A DNA stretch of 11,791 nt from an uncultured Deferribacteraceae bacterium (GTDB lineage: Bacteria; Chrysiogenota; Deferribacteres; Deferribacterales; Mucispirillaceae): positions 1 through 11,791 of the forward strand of contig CAMQYB010000039.1 of NCBI GenBank assembly GCA_947039055.1, in the 5' to 3' direction. Positions 8,402 through 11,791 of the stretch are shown piece after piece; position 1 is the first letter of the stretch; the number at the start of each line of letters is the position of its first letter. A program made the translations under genes and the position numbers. The notes under the pieces are model-generated. The model made no database searches and was not told the DNA's origin. It was given only the letters and a program-made list of their open reading frames with translations.

Positions 8402-8410
8402 AGTTATGTT
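8382..8410 (+). promoter_or_regulatory. weak promoter-like pair upstream of the ankyrin/Sel1 gene
   Basis: TTGCGT (8382-8387), a 17-bp spacer and TATGTT (8405-8410) give an acceptable but weak sigma70-like match. No terminator separates pheT from the next gene, so read-through from pheST is equally likely. Confidence 0.22.
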
Positions 8411-8440
8411 ATATAAAAGTTGATAAAAGGGGTTCTATTT

Positions 8441-9817
8441 ATGATAAAACGTTTATTAAGGGTAAAGACATTTTATTTTGTATTAATAGTGTTGTTATCT
8501 AGTATTAATGTGTATGCTATAGATCCTATGGCGGATAGAGCTCTTTTAGAGGCAGCTTCGAGGGGCGACTCACGAGGTATTAGAGAGGCATTATCACGAG
8601 GTGCGTATGTGGATGCACGAGATATTCTTGGCAATACGGCACTCATAGTTGCAAGTGATAACGGTTACCAAGAGATCGTTCGATATTTGATCGAGCAGAA
8701 AGCTTCTATCAACGCATTAAACAATTACGGTTATTCGGCACTTTTATCGGCTATGGTAAATAGTTATAGAGGAATTGTAGCACTGCTATTAACAGCAGGA
8801 GCAGATCCAGCATTAGAAAATATATATGGCACATCAGCAGAGATATTGCTTAGAACAGCGGGGTACAGTGATTTTATGCAATATATAGATGACACGGCAA
8901 CGGCTATTGGTAACAGAGAGTTGATATCTCCATTTCCTAAACGTGGTTCAACAGGAGCTATACACAACACAAGATGGCGTGAACATTTCAATTCATTATT
9001 AACAGAGGGTAGAGCAGAGGAGGCTTCAGAATATTTAATAGCGATCGCTAGTAATTCAAATTTTGAAGCACAATATCTTTTAGGATTTCTTCTACTTGAG
9101 CGAGGCAGTTACGAAACAGGTGTGAGATGGTTACTGCGTTCAACAGAGAGTGATGACTCAGAAATATTATATAATGTTGGTAAAATATTTTTAACAGGAA
9201 ATTATGAAGTTCTAAGTAGCGAAGGAATTGCGTTACTTAATAGAGCAAGAATTATGGGAAGTTTACCAGCAGAAGTTGAAATAGCAAAAGCACAATTATT
9301 TGGACTTGGAACAAAAAAAGATTATACATCAGCATTTCGAACATTTAAAAAAGCTGTTGAAAGTGGTAATGTTGAAGCAGAATATTATCTAGGATACTGC
9401 TACTTCACAGGAAGAGGGGTTGAAAAAGATGAAGTTGTTGGACTTGATTATATCGGTTCTGCAGGTCTTAGAGGATTAGATGAAGCGAACGAATTTATAT
9501 CAAGACTACAATCAGAGGAAATAATGAAATTAATTGCAGTATCGGGTGTAGAGGATAGAGCGATTTTAAATTCTGCACTACTATCATTTAACGCAATAAT
9601 GCTCAAAGACTCAGATAACATTTGCGATATATATGATATATCTCAACTGATCTCAAATGAGTATGGTCTTGAACGTCTAGAGTTATGCTATGTAGATGAC
9701 AAAAGAGTTGTGGCTAAATACTTTACGACAATAGTTGATGATGACGAACTACTATTATATTTACAAAATATCGCTAAAGATGCGTCTTTTGAGAGGATGT
9801 CTCCATACAATGATTAA
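8441..9817 (+). CDS. secreted ankyrin- and Sel1-repeat protein, 458 aa
   Basis: The signal peptide (MIKRLLRVKTFYFVLIVLLSS...) has likely cleavage after VYA near residue 26, placing the protein in the periplasm or outside the cell. About three ankyrin repeats follow at 30-128: LLEAASRGDSRGIREALSRG, GNTALIVASDNGYQEIVRYL, and YSALLSAMVNSYRGIVALLL with AGADP; a degenerate fourth reaches about 150. Sel1-like repeats cover about 205-350, the clearest being AEYYLGYCYFTGRGVEKDEV near 314. The last 100 residues match no repeat I know. Both repeat types normally bind proteins and have no catalytic role. An in-frame TTG at 8420 is rejected because the AAAAGGGG ribosome-binding site (8425-8432) lies between it and the ATG at 8441. 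The coding end overlaps the start of the next gene by 8 nt, so the two products are probably made together. The partner is unknown. Confidence 0.9.
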   Translation: MIKRLLRVKTFYFVLIVLLSSINVYAIDPMADRALLEAASRGDSRGIREALSRGAYVDARDILGNTALIVASDNGYQEIVRYLIEQKASINALNNYGYSALLSAMVNSYRGIVALLLTAGADPALENIYGTSAEILLRTAGYSDFMQYIDDTATAIGNRELISPFPKRGSTGAIHNTRWREHFNSLLTEGRAEEASEYLIAIASNSNFEAQYLLGFLLLERGSYETGVRWLLRSTESDDSEILYNVGKIFLTGNYEVLSSEGIALLNRARIMGSLPAEVEIAKAQLFGLGTKKDYTSAFRTFKKAVESGNVEAEYYLGYCYFTGRGVEKDEVVGLDYIGSAGLRGLDEANEFISRLQSEEIMKLIAVSGVEDRAILNSALLSFNAIMLKDSDNICDIYDISQLISNEYGLERLELCYVDDKRVVAKYFTTIVDDDELLLYLQNIAKDASFERMSPYND

Positions 9818-11441
9818 GAGCAATACAATGTTATACCTGTTGATTTTATTTTTTTTATTTTCGACACCGTTACTTGCAAAAAATAATTTAGATGATTTTA
9901 CAGCTGATGTAGAGAAAGTGTATGGTTATTACGGTGAAGAAAATTACGCAGAAGCGGTAAAATTATTTTCAAGACTATATTATTTAGTCGCAAATAAAGA
10001 TATCAAACAGAACCTAGCGATACACAATGCGTTATCGTATAGACGCTTAAATGATATTGTAAAAAGTGATCAATGGTTTAAGATTTCTCTTAAACTATCA
10101 AAAGATATAAGTGATAAAGCGAGTAAGATATTAATTACATCACAGTTAGCAGAAAACAGAAAAATTGAGAAAGATTATAGCAATGCGATACTTTTATATG
10201 AAGAGGTATTGTCGTATGATTTTTTAACAACAGATGATTTATTGGTTGTTAAATATAAATTAGGATTATCATATTTTTATCAAAACAATTACGATGAAGC
10301 ACTCTTTTATTTTAAGGAAAGTTTTGAATTATCGAACAAATTAAATCTATATTATATTCAAGCATCATCAAGTTTAATAATGGGATATATCTATCAATGT
10401 ATAGGTAACCATAATGAGAGTATGTTGTATTATAGAAGAAGTTACGATATTTCTATCGTTAAAGGATATTATGATTTAGCTATAGATTCTCTTTTCGGAT
10501 TAGGATATCTTTTTGAAACGGTAACACTTTACAGATCTGCAATCGCAGATTATAGTGAGGCGTTATCTTTAATATTGGAGCATGAAGAGTATACGAAATT
10601 AGATGAACTTATTAAACGCCTAGAGTATTTAATATTTATAAATCCATCATCAGTTGATAGTAGTTGGGTTACTTTTTTAGATGTAATTAAGTCAGCTGAT
10701 GTTCAAGATAATGATGTAAAGTTTAAGTTAGATATTATAACAGCGTACGGTAAATTTTATAATAAAGAGTATGCAGATGCATACAGTATTGCAAAGGAAC
10801 TGTCTAGTAGTATAGAGAAAAGTAAGAGTAAGGATAACGATAAAGTTGACGATACAAACGATGATAAAAACATAGATGCTTTAGTTTCTGTGCTTGTTTT
10901 AATGTCTGAGATAAATAGAGTTGAGAAGAATTATAATGAAGCTTTATTTTATGCAGGCATCGCTATTCAATTGTTAGATAATATACAAGATAAAAGTGAG
11001 TTGGTTGTTGATACGGGTATTGATATCGATAGTGATCCAGCTACAGATACGGATTTCAGGATTATTTCTATATCAAATAGAGATGTAGTTAATGCGTTGT
11101 ATGCTACGATATATTTATCACAAGACAAGTATATAGAGGCTAGACGTTCAATTAAGAAAGTGTTGTCATTTGATAATAAGTGTGTATTAAAAGACAGGTA
11201 TCGCATTGTAGAAAAGAGGATATCATCGGACATCAATACAGAGAAAAAGTATAGAGTAGGACTGATTAAGTTGATAATGGAAAGACGTGCAAGTATAAAT
11301 ATAGATGATAATATTACGGATAGTCAGAAAGATTATTTAGATAACGTGAACCTTCTTTTCGATGATAAAGGCTTGAAGGATGAAGACAACACAACTACTG
11401 CAGAGATCCTTGAAGTTTTCGTAGATAGTAAAATTGATTAG
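9810..11441 (+). CDS. secreted TPR-repeat protein, 543 aa, function unknown
   Basis: The open frame extends to 9735, but those codons lie within the upstream gene. ATG at 9810 gives a signal peptide with a lysine before the hydrophobic core (MIKSNTMLYLLILFFLFSTP) and likely cleavage after LLA near residue 23. GAGAGGA (9791-9797) lies 12 nt upstream. ATG at 9828 (AAGAG 7 nt before) is the alternative and would lack a positive N-region. TPR motifs are clear near 147-180 (YKLGLSYFYQNNYDEALFYF), 181-217 (MGYIYQCIGNHNESMLYYRR) and 222-257 (GLGYLFETVTLYRSAIADYS), with less regular hairpins before and after. Two Asp-rich stretches lie near 337-357 and 399-416 (TGIDIDSDPATDTDF); they could bind cations or be flexible linkers. 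The 8-nt overlap with the ankyrin/Sel1 gene suggests translational coupling and a shared process. No enzyme domain is visible. A strong terminator lies 130 bp downstream. Confidence 0.9.
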   Translation: MIKSNTMLYLLILFFLFSTPLLAKNNLDDFTADVEKVYGYYGEENYAEAVKLFSRLYYLVANKDIKQNLAIHNALSYRRLNDIVKSDQWFKISLKLSKDISDKASKILITSQLAENRKIEKDYSNAILLYEEVLSYDFLTTDDLLVVKYKLGLSYFYQNNYDEALFYFKESFELSNKLNLYYIQASSSLIMGYIYQCIGNHNESMLYYRRSYDISIVKGYYDLAIDSLFGLGYLFETVTLYRSAIADYSEALSLILEHEEYTKLDELIKRLEYLIFINPSSVDSSWVTFLDVIKSADVQDNDVKFKLDIITAYGKFYNKEYADAYSIAKELSSSIEKSKSKDNDKVDDTNDDKNIDALVSVLVLMSEINRVEKNYNEALFYAGIAIQLLDNIQDKSELVVDTGIDIDSDPATDTDFRIISISNRDVVNALYATIYLSQDKYIEARRSIKKVLSFDNKCVLKDRYRIVEKRISSDINTEKKYRVGLIKLIMERRASINIDDNITDSQKDYLDNVNLLFDDKGLKDEDNTTTAEILEVFVDSKID

Positions 11442-11471
11442 GTGGTTGGTTTTTGGTTGATTAGGTGGTTG
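11434..11471. repeat. direct repeat at the stop codon of the last TPR gene
   Basis: The 15-mer TTGATTAGGTGGTTG occurs at 11434-11448, containing the TAG stop (11439-11441), and at 11457-11471. The period is 23, the same as for the repeat across the pheT stop codon. G/T-rich filler of similar composition separates the copies. Confidence 0.8.
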
Positions 11472-11570
11472 AGTAGTTGAATAGTATTACGTGTGAATAG
11501 GTTTTAATATCTGCTCATAATGTTGAAGCGTTAAGTTTATTGAGAGAAAATTAAGTTACATATAAAAAAT
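11442..11570. other. non-coding gap between the last gene and the terminator
   Basis: No ORF, RNA gene or ribosome-binding site is evident here. After the G/T-rich repeats, the sequence is plain A/T-rich DNA leading into the terminator. Confidence 0.6.
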
Positions 11571-11619
11571 AAGTCAGTACGCCGTTATAATGAAAACGGT
11601 ATACTGACTTTTTTATTTT
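11571..11619. terminator. strong bidirectional rho-independent terminator
   Basis: AAGTCAGTA (11571-11579) pairs perfectly with TACTGACTT (11602-11610). An inner CCGTT/AACGG stem continues the helix after one C-A mismatch and a G-U pair, closing an 8-nt loop. A T-rich tail (11609-11619) follows on the + strand. On the - strand, the A-run at 11563-11569 supplies a matching T tract. It would end the ankyrin/Sel1-TPR transcript and also any leftward transcript from beyond the window, which suggests a convergent gene to the right. Confidence 0.9.
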
Positions 11620-11679
11620 CTAATATAAATATTGTTGTAATAATATTTGCAATTGTTGCTGTAATGATTACTGTGATTA

Positions 11680-11791
11680 CGCCAACTTAATGTTAAGTAA
11701 TTATCACACACGCAACAGCACCGATAACTATCGCCGACTTAATGTTAAGTAATTATCACACACGCAACAGCACCGATAACTATCGCCGACT
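11680..11791. repeat. 52-bp tandem repeat with two dyads per unit, continuing past the window
   Basis: The sequence repeats with a period of exactly 52 bp from 11680 to the window end (about 2.15 copies), with one visible difference (A at 11684, G at 11736). Each unit carries two inverted repeats: ACTTAATGTTAAGT (11685-11698, 11737-11750) and CGATAACTATCG (11722-11733, 11774-11785). A third dyad, GTAATGATTAC (11661-11671), lies just before the array. The unit is about 40% G+C, well above the surroundings. A period of 52 is not a multiple of three, and all + strand frames hit stops, so the array is not a coding repeat. It could be a minisatellite, a protein-binding array or part of a longer intergenic repeat family. 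There is no spacer variation, so it is not CRISPR. Outside the array, 11620-11679 holds no recognised element. Confidence 0.92.

Noticed and set aside
11680..11791. CRISPR array
   Set aside because: The whole 52-bp unit is repeated with only one base difference and there are no variable spacers.

Overview
The window is AT-rich (roughly 30% G+C by eye) and every gene supported lies on the + strand. The core is a bacterial-type pheS-pheT pair, with surE upstream. The remaining four genes encode proteins with Sec-type signal peptides: two secreted TPR-like proteins, one predicted outer-membrane beta-barrel, and one ankyrin/Sel1-repeat protein. Several periplasmic solenoid proteins plus a barrel ending in an aromatic residue point to a diderm bacterium. 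The bacterial-type PheRS argues against spirochaetes such as Borrelia or Treponema, which carry an archaeal-type enzyme. I cannot assign a genus from sequence alone. All seven genes read through without internal stops under the standard code; stop usage is 4 TAG, 3 TAA, 0 TGA.

Layout. 1-48: short upstream sequence with no identifiable gene. 49-3594: surE and a 925-aa secreted TPR-like protein, 18 bp apart and probably co-transcribed. 3595-3814: a 220-bp gap with a weak hairpin and two promoter-like sites. 3818-4807: predicted outer-membrane protein. 4888-8345: pheS and pheT, 68 bp apart. 8441-11441: a secreted ankyrin/Sel1 protein whose end overlaps the start of a second secreted TPR protein by 8 nt, suggesting translational coupling. 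11442-11791: non-coding, with a strong bidirectional terminator (11571-11619) and then a 52-bp tandem repeat that runs off the right edge.

PheS and PheT form the alpha2beta2 phenylalanyl-tRNA synthetase, and SurE is a cytoplasmic nucleotidase. The four envelope genes around them look like an export or protein-interaction set of unknown purpose; no known pathway links them. I see no defence system, CRISPR array, transposase or phage gene.

The least ordinary signals are: the 52-bp repeat with two dyads in each unit; an in-frame synonymous echo of the PheT C-terminus (LAKLR) just past its TAG stop; short direct repeats at or just after four of the seven stop codons; and strand-asymmetric enrichment of GATCG, caused by Ile ATC codons placed between G bases.
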